From: Diphasiastrum complanatum
Lineage: Eukaryota; Streptophyta; Lycopodiopsida; Lycopodiales; Lycopodiaceae
Direction of reading: 5' to 3'
Assembly: GCA_029204225.1 (NCBI GenBank)
Contig: CM055106.1
Span: forward strand, 38,963,827-39,027,826
Length of the DNA stretch: 64,000 bases
Shown: one piece after another, positions 10,559 through 21,200 of the stretch
Layout: each line of letters starts with the position of its first letter
Position numbering within the stretch: the stretch's first letter is position 1
Translations under genes and position numbers: made by a program
Notes under the pieces: generated by a model
Told to the model about the DNA's origin: nothing
Database searches by the model: none
Seen by the model: only the letters and a program-made list of their open reading frames with translations

Positions 10559-11289
10559 GAGGGATTTGGCACCCTACGTGTGTAAGTCCAACCGATGATC
10601 ACATAGTTATTTGATTAGTTACAAGTTATTAAAAGGACTTTAGGCCTTCTTGCGGGACTTTTAATGTCGTAGGCCTAAATGTCAAGTTAGTGAATAAAGT
10701 TGGGTCTCCCACCAAAATTGGTTCAAATTCAATTTCAAATTGGTTCCCTCTAATTTGAATGGGTTCCCACTCTGTTTTAAATATGAATAGTTAGGGAGGT
10801 AGGAATGGGCCAATAGAATTTTGAGCCCAAGGCCTTCCTCTCCACTATAAATAGGGGCCAACTCGAGTTGCTCCTCATGTTCAAATCTTCATTTCAATAT
10901 AAGCAGATTGGCTCTCTTATGGAATGGACTTGTGAATGTCCTTGCTCTCTATCCTTTTTCTTCCATCTCTCATGCTTTTGTTGTATTTGCTAATTGTTAG
11001 ATCTGAATATTATTGGGATTGTATGTTCTTATGTTTTTTGTGAGAGAGAAAGGGGAGAGAGAGAAGCAAGTATCTATCTATTTGTGGATCATAGGATTAA
11101 GGGATGTAGTGTTAATTGTGTAGTGCTAGTGGATGTTAGAGTTAGATGTGGATCTTCCATACATGATGAATTCTGATATATGTTATCGCTCTCATGGGAT
11201 CGAACCTACGCGTGACAACTAACTTCATCTCCTTGATGCTTGAGTGCTTGGATCTTGGGTTGAGGATAGACTAGGAAATAAACCCACTA
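10551..11289 (+). repeat. Element A 3' LTR
   Basis: About 740 bp. It opens with AGTGAGAGGGATTTGGCACC followed by CTACGTGTGTAAGTCCA, resembling the opening of the LTRs at 38183 and 52605 (CGTGCGTAAGTCCATGG). CCAAT occurs at 10810 and a TATA box (CTATAAATAG) at 10845, giving a plausible U3 promoter. The last 289 bp repeat 7918-8207. Confidence 0.7.
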
Positions 11290-11790
11290 AATGAAATTTG
11301 GACATGATCCAGACCTTCATTAAAGCATTTAAGAATTTCTGGATGCACTGCCTATGCTCATGTCTCAAAGGACACCAGAAAGAAATTGGACGAGCATTCT
11401 ATTAAAACTATTTTTGTCGGTTATTCTTCTTCCAATGGTATGTATCGACCATATAATATTGTAACATGTAAAGTTTTTACTAGCAGGGATGTGACTTTTC
11501 TTGAAGATCAGCTTATGATTTGAAGGGCAAGAACCAGAGTCAATCTATTGACTCTGCCCCAAAAGCCGATGGATATCAAAATACCATTTTGACTCCGTCA
11601 AGTAATCAGATTATACAGTCAAATTCAGAAAAAGACCAAGAAGCTACAACTTAGGAGTAGCCGACACATAATCAAATTTTGCAGCCAGTAGCACCTCCCA
11701 AAAGATCGAGAAGGTTTTGAACTCAACCTGCACTGATGAGTTTGCTCACTATTTTTCACAGGATCCAATCACAATCGCATTTTATTAACT
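11290..11790 (+). pseudogene. Copia integrase C-terminal fragment
   Basis: Translation of about 11330-11520 gives GCTAYAHVSKDTRKKLDEHS, IKTIFVGYSSSNGMYR and VFTSRDVTFLEDQ. These are the hallmark end of the Ty1/copia integrase (GYS..KGYR, SRDV.F.E). Sequence typical of the integrase-RT linker follows, with stops. No LTR or RT is attached. Confidence 0.75.
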
Positions 11791-12558
11791 TTTTGCTAAA
11801 GAGGTAAGTATCAGTAAGTTAACTTATTGTGAGATTTATGTGTTTTTTTTTAATGTTTTAAGTTGCAAGAGCTTACAAAATCGAATCACTACCACATAAC
11901 TAGTTAAAGTTTTGATAATTGTAGAACTATGATTGCATATTGGGATTTAACATGACTAAGAATCATATATGAAACGCTTTTGCCAACAAATAGGTGATCT
12001 CTATTTGATGATAGTCTTGTTACAATGGGTTTAATATTTTAACCACAAAATATGTGCCATTTTGGAATTTTGAAGTTGGCAAGGATTCACGAATATTTAC
12101 GATCAGTATTCATGAGTATTCGCGATCAGTGTTCACAATAATAACGATTAGTATTCACGACTATTCACAATAATCACAATCAATATTCAAGATATTCACT
12201 TTTCAGTACTCACGATTTTAAATAATCGTCGCCAACCATTCACCTAGTCTTCATGACGCATATGTGAAAAGTCAATCAATTCTTCATCTGATATATGAAA
12301 GACATTTTATATACAGTTTGCAAAAGAAGACATTGTTAGAAACAATAAAAATATATTGTCAAAGAAATTAAAGAAAAAGAAACACACAATGAGGCTCTTC
12401 ATTCCACATTTGCAATCTTATATTAATGTAGTTACCATTCAAAATAGATCGCTAAGAAAAATCTCTAAACATAGGTATTGCCCATTTCATGCTATGTGTT
12501 TTTGTTATGTAGCAGCAATGAATGACGTTTAAGATGTACTACACATATCTATGAGGAT
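11791..12558. other. AT-rich spacer with ATTCACGAT-type repeats
   Basis: No gene seen. Between about 12088 and 12230 a degenerate short repeat of ATTCACGA/CGATCAGTATTCA type occurs six or seven times. Such tracts are common in decayed DNA transposons, but no terminal repeats were found. Confidence 0.4.
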
Positions 12559-13513
12559 TTAACATATTATTACATGGCAATGGTAGACATATCCAGGATC
12601 TGTAGAAACATTGAAAGAATAAGGTGCACTGTTGAGATTTAAGAACCGAGTAAAGAAGCTTGTAATATGTGCTAATTTCATCTTGTACACATTCTTGCAC
12701 CCAACTTCATTGGCGGATGGGGCAGAGGGCTTTCTGATCACAATGTTCTACAAAAGCAAGTTGCTACTTTGATATCTCACTTGCCATTGAGAATGTACGT
12801 GTGGGTTGTTCCTAAGTGAATGAAAGATATAGAGTCATTCCGATAGAAACTCCAATAAGATATCAACATATGACGATCATACTTGTGTCTAGATGATAGA
12901 TTGAGCGATTCTTCAAGAACGGGGTCACAAGCGACGTAGGCACCACACAAACCAGTAAGAATATTCACCCTTGAGAGTCCCATGGCATGATCGTGATACC
13001 AGACATTCACTGGCTGTTGAATGTTCACTAGACTTGCTTGCTCCACATGATCATGATACCAGAGATTCCCTGGCTGTTGAATGTTGACCAGACTTGCTTG
13101 CTCCACATGATCACGATACCAGAGATTCCCTGGCTGTTGAATGTTGACTAGACTTGCTTGCCCCACATCGCTCCCTTCTCCTTAAAGCTAGAAATAAACC
13201 AGCCACGTGAATGTTCATAGCTTTCTAGCTCATTGATGCCACCATGCACATGTGCCACAGTAAGAACTCCACCAAATTTTGGCCTAGCTATTTCAAGACT
13301 GTAATCAAGTGGGAACAAATGATGTTGAGGCAGATGATTCTCCCACCTGATATACGTTTCCAACCCTACATTGGCATCAATCGTGGGTATTGAGACACTG
13401 GCCTTCTTTGCACTGGTGCCATACACAAATACAAGAGTTGATGGGAGATCGCGGTGGAATTTTTGTTACAACTTCGCAATAGATTGAGCATATGTCATTT
13501 CAATTTGCAGCAT
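12559..13513 (-). pseudogene. LPR1/LPR2-like multicopper oxidase, deleted copy
   Basis: This is a relic of the plant LPR (low phosphate root) branch of multicopper oxidases, which are ferroxidases in cell-wall/ER phosphate sensing. On the minus strand from 13513 it encodes KFHRDLPSTLVFVYGTS and RWENHLPQHHLFPLDYS. The first copper-binding block follows (VAHVHGGIN), then QQPGNLWYRDH/WYHDH motifs, GLSRVNILTGLCGAYV and HTYILNGK. The third cupredoxin domain follows at 12741-12559 with NEVGCKNVYKM and DPGYVYHCHV. The middle domain (more than 200 residues in the family) is absent. In-frame stops occur (TAA after AKL near 13467, a stop near 13149), and the HCHILDHEDN-type end is destroyed. The segment is about 950 bp against a gene of about 1.7 kb. 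No introns are evident. The copper motif is triplicated (separate entry). Confidence 0.85.
12987..13166 (-). repeat. Three 60-bp tandem units in LPR pseudogene
   Basis: Exact period 60: 12987-13046, 13047-13106 and 13107-13166, with only a few substitutions. Each unit encodes 20 residues of the type SLVNIQQPGNLWYHDHVEQA, so the type-3 copper-binding WYHDH site is repeated in frame three times. The most N-terminal unit reads WYRDH. Confidence 0.95.
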
Positions 13514-13589
13514 ATTGCGATATATAAATAGAATCATGCACGTGATGTCACTTGTAAAATCGTGGTATTTCCATCATCTATACGGGAAA

Positions 13590-16250
13590 TCACATATTGA
13601 ATGAGTGTCCTCCATTGAAAAAACGAATGGAAATCAGTATATGCCATTTGTGCAATTCGCCTGATCATGAGACTGCTTTTTGCAACTTCAATCCTCGGAT
13701 AATTCAACAACGATATGCCGAGATGGGATATCGAGAACCACATTATGGAGGAAATATGGTAGCTAGACCTCGTCAATTTGCTCTTGGATACCCGGAACAG
13801 TTAGCTTTACTTGCCCCACCAAAGCACCCTGCTCATCCTGCCAATTTGATGGAACCAGAATCTTACAGAAGCGCTGAGCAATGGAATTATGGTAATGATC
13901 ATGAAGGTAGAACAATATGCTATTTACGCTGCCGCGCAACAACAAGCATCTAGAAATTGGACCAGAGCACCACTTGGATGCTTTGCATGTGAAAAAAATC
14001 ACAGAGTTGCAAAATGTCCAAACAAAGGTAAATTTGTACCATTATGTCGTGAGTGTGGTTATGGGCATTGCTGTAAGGAATGTCTAGCAAGACCGAAGCC
14101 ACCACCGGCTATAGCTCCTGTAAATTTGATAACAATCAAGCAAAGGCCTGTAGCTCAGAATAAGCCAAGTGTACCCTTGATGGTGGTTAGCAGAGCACAT
14201 AAGCAGAAAGAACCTGTAGTAGATCCAGTCCCTGCTAATTAACTGATATACCAACAACATCTGGAGTCTATCCAAATCTTCATGCAGAAAAAAGAAGATA
14301 TCAGGATATGAGGCAGTGGATGAAACATTTGCAAGAGGAAGAGGAGCTTGAAGTTGCTAGAGCAATAGCCGAAGTTCATTCTTCACCATTGCAACCACCG
14401 AATAATTCACGTACATAGATGAATGCTCAGTTGCATCATCATGAAGAACCCTTCAAGATGACTGAACCAGAAGCACCGCAAACATAACTGCTCATGAATA
14501 TTTTGTCTAGTAAGATCAATATTTCGTTGGGAGAGTTCCTGAAGTTGGTGCCAAAAGCAAAAGAAGTATTAGCGCAAAAGTTAACTCAAGCTGAACCAGA
14601 AGTCCATCAAGAGCCACTTTTTTGTGCTGGATTTGAAGAACCTAATGAAGTACTCCATGTCGGAGCAGTTTGGGAAATTGAACAAAAAAATATCACCCTG
14701 CCGATACAACATAGACAATTTCCTAATGAAGCAGCCGTGATAGATGGCAGTTTGGGAGTTAACCTGAAATCTACAAAGCTATGTGCAAAATGGGGTCTTA
14801 CAAAGATAAAGTCTGTGACTTTTGCCATTAAGTTGATTGATCAAACGACAGTTCTTCCTTGAGGAATGGTTGAAGATATATCTGTCAGAATTGTCGGAGT
14901 ACAGTTCGTCATTACCTTTGTAGTAATGGACTTACCAAACACACCAAATATCTACCGAGTCCTATTGGGACGCCCATGGTTACGAGTTGCGCAAGTGAAA
15001 CCGTGAAAATTACTTTTGAAAATTGTGAACGTGCAGTCAAGATTGATCCCATAACTTGGACTATCAAACCAGTGGTTCAAAAAGATGATGATGATTCATC
15101 AACAACGGATCATACTTGTGACCGACCAGTAAAAAAATTGGGAGTTCATTACAACTCTCAAACCGATATTGTCAACTGGAATGAAGCTTTTGCAACGATT
15201 GACTGTATAGTAGGTTATATGTGTCAAAAAGATACTCAATCATATTTGAGCGAGATTTCATTATTAGATCGAACCTTGGATACACCGTTCACTTTTCCAT
15301 TGAATGTGTAGCTTGGATATCAACGGAGCCTATACCAGATCCGATTGAAGATGAACTCATTCTTGTGAGTCATGTGTTGACTTATGATGACAATGAGCAT
15401 ATTCTAAATCATATGGATCCGACCAGATTTGGAGTGCGTAATATTCCTGATGAACCAACAATAAAACCGCTAAAAGCAGTTATATTAAAGGAAGACATGA
15501 TCATAGGTTCAATGACGAAGAAACAAGCCAAGCAACATTATAATACGGTCCTGAAATGAAAAAATCTTCCTCAAAAGATTGACTCAAAGAATGTGCCACC
15601 CTTACTGGATAAAGGCAAAGGAAAAGTCAATGATGATTCTGCAAGTCAAAGTTCTAGCAAGACATCACCATCTCGGAAGTCTTCACCTTCGAAGAAGAGT
15701 TTATCTTCTCGGAAGTCATCACCTCCATGGTCAATTCCTGCTTGAAAAGGCTAAGCGAAGATCCAAGACAAATCCTTTTGACAAAGAACAAGCATATGCA
15801 GTCTAGCATGATATGCCCAAACATTTTAAACGCTATACATATCATGTTACCCAAAGCACATTGTGAACCCGAAGAACAAGTGACAGAATCAAAAGATGTT
15901 TACGATGGCCCAGCTAGGACACAACCTATGAATCTTGTTGAACCAGGATTTACTGAAAGCATTTTGGATCGTTTTGCTGGAGCGGAAGCCTATAGTTTTC
16001 TGGATGGATTTAGTGGTTACAACTAGGTCAAGATTGCACATACAGATCACCACAAAACAACTTTTGCAACAGAATGGGGCACCTATGCTTACAAAGTAAT
16101 ACCGTTTGGACTTTGTAATACACCAAGTTCGTTTCAAAGAGTGATGCAATTTGCTTTTAAAGATCATCTACAGAAATTCCTTGAAAGTTACTTGGATGAC
16201 CTTGGAGTCCATAGCACAGATACAGACCGCCCAGCAAGCATGATCCAAAT
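13590..16250 (+). pseudogene. Gypsy relic B: gag, protease, RT
   Basis: A Ty3/gypsy polyprotein relic in several frames. The gag end carries three zinc knuckles: CHLCNSPDHETAFC (13654-13695), CFACEKNHRVAKC (near 13980-14020) and CRECGYGHCCKEC (near 14049-14085). A linker and a retropepsin-like domain follow, with AVIDGSLGVNL (about 14732) and the typical end IYRVLLGRPWLRVAQV (about 14950-14997). The RT has YSFLDGFSGYN, TTFATEWGTYAYKVIPFGL and SSFQRVM. Its catalytic YLDD at 16189-16200 is intact. RNase H and integrase are missing, because the sequence changes about 40 bases past YLDD into the leader of copy N. Stops interrupt several places (for example near 14862 and 15005). The nearest relative in the window is C (38.6-41.9 kb), with the same knuckle and protease style. 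Confidence 0.85.
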
Positions 16251-17040
16251 GATTTTTTATTTTTATTTGTTTTTCAATTTCTTGTTTTCACTACTTAATT
16301 GTTAACCTTTTTTGGAAAAGACAGTGTGAAAAAAAAAACGAAAAAAAATGAGGAAAGACTGATGAGCAAAAATCAGAAATGTCATCAGATCAGAAAGTAG
16401 TCAGATCTTTATGGGAAAATGATTTGGGAAATTATTTTTTTGGTCATTTTTTACACAAACTGTGTTAGAATTGTTCGCCGAGTTTTCAGAAGCAAGATCC
16501 ACCTCAGATATACCCATACAGCGAATGTTCTTTTCACTAGTTGCTATCTGTTTTTGAGTTAGGCGAATGATCAACAATATGCCATTTTGGGAACCTTCGC
16601 CGACCATCTTACTCTCCTTAGGAACCTTCGTCGACATGCCAGATGGACTTAAAATATCAAAATTAGGTCGGCTATAGGTTAGATCATGAAAAGTTGCATT
16701 ATGACAATACTTGGGCGAAGTATCCTCTTGGGCGAAGGTTCACCTGGAAAACGTTCGCCGGATAGGTTCAGAACCTCAAAAACCTTCGCCGAGATTTTTA
16801 TAGCTTATTTTCACAACACTGAACAAGCCTGCAAATTTTTGTTCAGAACTGATAAGCCAAACTAGTATTTTGTGTAATGGACCCTCCAATTTCACCTATG
16901 AGTTGGGCTGAATTCGATTCATTTCTCAATTGTGCTAGAAACTCTTGCCAATTTTTCTAGCGACCAAAGCCTTCAAAATTTTCTATACTGTTTTCTGTAT
17001 ACACTCACACTGATTACTTCCAATTTCTGTTCTTTTCCAT
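16251..17040 (+). other. Leader of copy N with CCTTCGCCGAG motifs
   Basis: Non-coding leader with motif copies at 16474 (TTCGCCGAG), 16594, 16625 (CCTTCGTCGA), 16753 (GTTCGCCGG) and 16783 (CCTTCGCCGAG). Inverse forms such as GGGCGAAGG occur near 16710-16740. It precedes the start of the unknown ORF exactly as the corresponding leader does in copy D. No PBS or LTR is present, so the 5' end of this copy is lost at the junction with gypsy B. Confidence 0.55.
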
Positions 17041-17740
17041 CATGTCTTTCACAGATACGTCTCAGTCGCCTCGTTACATTATCCATCGTGATGTCCCACC
17101 TGCAACAGATATCATGATCTTTCTTAGCACAAGCATGGTCACTCAGTGGATGACCCTTGCGAAGCCTCTGCTTACTGCAATGGATATTCATGAGAGAGCC
17201 TCCTCAAGGAGAATCAACATGGATTTTATCACTCTTGCCTTCCGTACTTGGAAGGAAGAGAAATCCAAATTTTATATTACCTTTAGGGAGCCACACACAA
17301 GGTGCGTGTGACTGAGGCCGCCCTTGCTGCCATAGGGATAGCGTCTGGTACCCAAGCCTCACCAAACCATAAGCAAGCCAAACAGGTTATTAAGCTTTAT
17401 ATTAACATTACCAATGATTTGCACTAGACTAATGACGACTATCTTTTAGAGGCCATTGTTGATCCTGCCATTCAAGCTGCTGCTCAGCTTCCCAACAATT
17501 TTTTGATGGTTGGCAACCTCAGGAAAGACCGTATTACTTCTCAAATTTTAGATAGGATAATTGAGTCTCAGGCCAAGATAGCCAAGGCCCCTTTGAAACC
17601 AGATAGCCTTTGCAAAGCAAGGCCAAAAAATCGTTTGGGCATTGCCTTTGTCGTACAAGAAGATTCATCGCACATTACAAAATTTCCTTTTGATTCGAGT
17701 TTTAGGGCTTTTGCCCTGGTGCTTTGATGCCCAGAATATT
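17041..17740 (+). pseudogene. Unknown retroelement ORF, N-terminal part (copy N)
   Basis: From ATG 17042 the frame reads MSFTDTSQSPRYIIHRDVPP and contains VTQWMTLAKPLLTAMDI. After a frameshift near 17310 it continues with VTEAALAAIGIASGTQ, HKQAKQVIKLYIN, DYLLEAIVDPAIQAAAQLPN and FLMVGNLRKDRITSQILDRI. Copy D on the minus strand (61976-61400) gives matching blocks in the same order: INPWLHAVGPLLEAMGF, GIVSGDRQPISHRQAKNLMK and YLIEAINDLVIQAAAYLLNN. This establishes an N-terminal conserved domain of roughly 170 residues. I cannot name it. Similarity to D is lost after about 17610, and the copy ends upstream of the SR gene promoter. Confidence 0.6.
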
Positions 17741-17794
17741 TTCAGGCCGCCCACTTAGATGCTAGCCACGAGTCAGAACCGCAGGAAACCAGCC

Positions 17795-18032
17795 GTCGAT
17801 CTTTGAGACGTAGCAAAATCTGAACGCTTTGAGGAATGATCCAACGGTGGAGGGATGAGAATCGTTGATACACCGACTTCAATTATTCCAATGCTCACGC
17901 GCTTCGTCTTCTCTTTTTGATCTGCCTCCTCGAATCCTAATGGCACGGGGGGGGGGGGGGGTAATTTCCGGCCTACCACCGTTGGATAGCTTCATAGACG
18001 CTCAGATTTTGCCACGTCTCTAGAAAATCGAC
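17795..18032. repeat. Foldback element in the RSZ gene promoter
   Basis: Inverted arms 17795-17850 and 17976-18032 share GTCGAT..TAGAGACGT, GCAAAATCTGA.CG and ATCCAACGGTGG over about 56 bp, with roughly 10 differences. The spacer contains a run of 15 G (17947-17961). It lies 200-440 bp upstream of the SR-protein start codon. It is probably a MITE or foldback insertion, and no target duplication was identified. Confidence 0.75.
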
Positions 18033-18230
18033 CACCAAAAAAGTCCTAGTGCTACTATAGCACGTGTCAAAGATCCAAGTGGTCGGGCGGTAAATATGTC
18101 GTGCCATTATTCCCGTCGATCTTTCTCTCGTTGTTATTTTGTTTTTGTTTTCGTTTTTCTGATAATTTGTTTCGTTAGTGCGTGCTGGATCGATCGATCG
18201 ATCGAGGCAGGGAAAAGCAGGCGCTAGGAG

Positions 18231-21200
18231 ATGTCGCGTGTGTATGTTGGAAATGTGGATCCGCGAGCAACCGAAAGGGAGCTGGAGGATGAGTTTAGGG
18301 CTTATGGCGTCCTTCGCAGGTCGGTTCTAACATTAAACTAAACTTATGATTTATCCATTGCGCCTTACATTGCCTTCTTTTGTTGTCCTCGGAGGGAGGT
18401 AGATCATGGCTGCCTAGTGCAATTTCTGTATTCTAGAGCTATAAGATATCCATTTCGCCTCAGGTTGCCTTCTTCTTCTTTCTCGGAAGCGGGTATATCA
18501 TGGCTGCCTGTGCAATTTTTGTACCGTAGAGCTATAGATATCCATTTCGCCTCAGGTTGCCTTCTTTTTCTTTCTCGAAAGCAGGTAGATCATGGCTACG
18601 TAGTGCAATTTCTGTATTGAAGAGCTATAAGATGTCCACCTTCTTTTTCTTTCTCGGAAGCGGGTATATCATGGCTGCCTAGTACAATTTCTGTAGTGTA
18701 CAGCGATTAGATATCCATTTTGCCTCATCTTGCCTTATTTGCTTTCTCGGAAATAGATATATCCAGTTTCCCTAGTGCAATCTTCAATATACATTTTGCC
18801 TCAGGTTGCCGTCTTTTCCTTTCTCGGAAGCAGGTATATCACGCCTGCCTAGTGCAATTTCTGTACTGTAGAGTACAAAATATCCATTTCGCCTCATGTT
18901 GCCTTCGTTTTCTTTCTCGGAAGCAGATATATCATGGCTGCCTAGCGCAATTTTTGTATTGTAGAGCTATTAATTATCCATTTTGCCTTATGTTGCCTTC
19001 TTTTTCTTTCTCGGAAGCAGGTATATCATGGCTGCCTAGTGCAATTTCTGTACTGTAGAACTATCAGACATCCATTATGCTGCCTTGTTTTCCTTTATCG
19101 GAAGCAAGTATGTCATGGCTGCTGGTTTTCAGTGCAGTTTCTGTATTGTTCTAATTTATCTGCTATTACTTGGCTTTCTGTCACCTCGTTTTTTTCTCTT
19201 GGAAGCAAGTACATCATGGCTGCTGGTTTTCAGTGCAGTTTCTGTATTGTTCTAATTTATCTGCTATTACTTGGCTTTCTGTCGCCTTGTCTTTTCCCTT
19301 GGAAGCAAGCATGTCGTGGCTGCTGAGATTCAGCCTAGTGCAGTTTTTATATTATTCTAATTCTGTACTTTAGCCTTGTTGGCCTTATGTTCCCTTGTTT
19401 CATTTTACCAAAAGCAAGTATATCATGGCTACTGTTTTCAGCCTACTGTAGTTTTTGTATCATTCTAGTTCATCCGCTATTATTTGGCCTTATGTTGCTT
19501 TATTTCTTTTGCTCAAAAGCAAGTATACCATGGCTGCTGATTTTCAGTCTCGCGCAGTTTCTATATTTGTCTAGTTTATCTGTTATTGCTCAAGTGGGGT
19601 GAGTATCAAGTTAACAGACATTCAGGTAATATTCCTTGGTTTCTTGAGTTGGGTCTGGCAAGTATGAAGAGACTGTTCCTTATATTGTTTAGGATCTAAG
19701 CAAGATCCTGGATGATAGATTGAGTATCCAAAAGTCGGTTTGTTTGTGGCTCACATGCATAAACACGATCTCTTGCTCTATTTTGGACATACATCCATAT
19801 GATGGGCTTGAAACATCATTCTAATTTTGTTTGTTCCAATGAGGCATACATTCTTCATGTCTCTTTATCTGTTATGATTGATAGTGCTTAAACAAAAAAA
19901 CATAGTTTTTCTCTCTCGATTCTAGATGTTTAATGTAGTCGAGATGCTTTCTATTTCTTTTAGGATGTGGTTGTTTGCAACAAGAAACAGTGAAATTTGG
20001 TCATTTCTGAATATATTAATATGCTGACCCCTTTGCTGTCAAGATATATTTGATAGTGAGAATACATTTCTCATTCAGTTGAATTCTCTGTTACTTTAAG
20101 TTGATGTTTTAAGACTATTTGCACATCCCCCTAACTATTTGTCCACATGTCAAAACATATGGAGTAGTTGTAATTTGAAATTTGGAAGTCTGTTCAAATG
20201 GGATGAGGAGATGTAGGTATGTGTAGTTTACATTCATTAGTTATCTCTACTCCATGAAAATAATAAATTTGTAACGAGTAAGACTTAAGTAAAATCATTC
20301 ATTACAATCACAAGTGTTATTGCTGAGAGGCAATGAGAACTTTCGTTGTTGGATTTTCAGTTAGGGTTGCCTTTTAGAAGAGCAAAAGCATTGTACTATG
20401 CATTAATTTGAGACGAGTGAAAAAGTTCAATTTTTTCACATAATCCAAACATATACTTTTCAAGTGATGAAGTTTTTTTGGGAAGTCCATTTCCAAATAG
20501 ATTTCATCAAAACCTACACTTAAGCGAGACACCAAGTAACAAAGTGCCAAGTTATCCGTTGAATTCCTAAGTGGTTAAATGATATAATCTTTGCATGTTG
20601 TTTGAATGTGTATGTTGCTTTTGTATTACTAAGTGGCTAAGGTTATGAAATTTATGCTTCTTGTTGGAATGTGTATGTTTCTATTGTAAGGTTGCATTTA
20701 ATTATATGATTTGACAATTTTGTGCAGTGTTTGGGTTGCACGCAAACCACCAGGATTTGCATTTATTGAGTTTGATGATCTTCGAGATGCACATGATGCT
20801 ATACGTGCCATGGATGGTAAAACTACCTTTAAGCTTTATGATTCTTTTGCTTATTTTGAATAGCTAGTGAAAGGAGTATAAGCGATGAATTGACATGCTA
20901 TTATTTGGTAATAAACAAGTTGGCAATAGATTGTGACTTTGAATGCCTCTTAGTGATTTTGTGGTGGTGCATGGAGGGTCTATAGAATGGTATGTTTACA
21001 TGTTTCAATTTTTGCCCATGTTTAATTTTCATTTTTGAAGTATGCTTCTTAGAAAGTGTCTCTTGGTGCTATTAGTTGTTATTTTTATTATTGTAATGAA
21101 ATACATTTTTAATTGGTTGATTGTGCATATGGGATATACATGAGTTTTCTTTTCAATGTTTTCCATTCACCTAAGGCTTCACCTCTTGTTTCTATTACTT

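Larger units (their letters stand above)
7918..11289 (+). mobile_element. LTR element A: gag/ORF1-only, tRNA-Asp PBS
   Basis: Direct repeats 7918-8207 and 11001-11289 form the shared end of the two LTRs. A tRNA-Asp-like primer-binding site follows the left copy at 8214. The order is 5' LTR tail, PBS, a leader of about 1.2 kb rich in CCTTCGCCGAG variants, an inverted piece of LTR (9394-9568), the C-terminal part of an unknown ORF, and the 3' LTR. No protease, RT or integrase fits between the PBS and the 3' LTR, so the element is non-autonomous. The 5' ends of the two LTRs do not match each other, so the left LTR is chimeric or was replaced. The unknown ORF also occurs in N (about 17 kb) and D (53-62 kb). 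Confidence 0.7.

Noticed and set aside
18370..19570. CRISPR-like array in RSZ intron 1
   Set aside because: Units are contiguous degenerate tandem repeats without unique spacers, in a eukaryotic intron.
19039..19602. Overlapping frames of 67-95 aa across the intronic array
   Set aside because: They are periodic translations of the tandem repeat (repeated QFLYC/HGC pieces), not genes.
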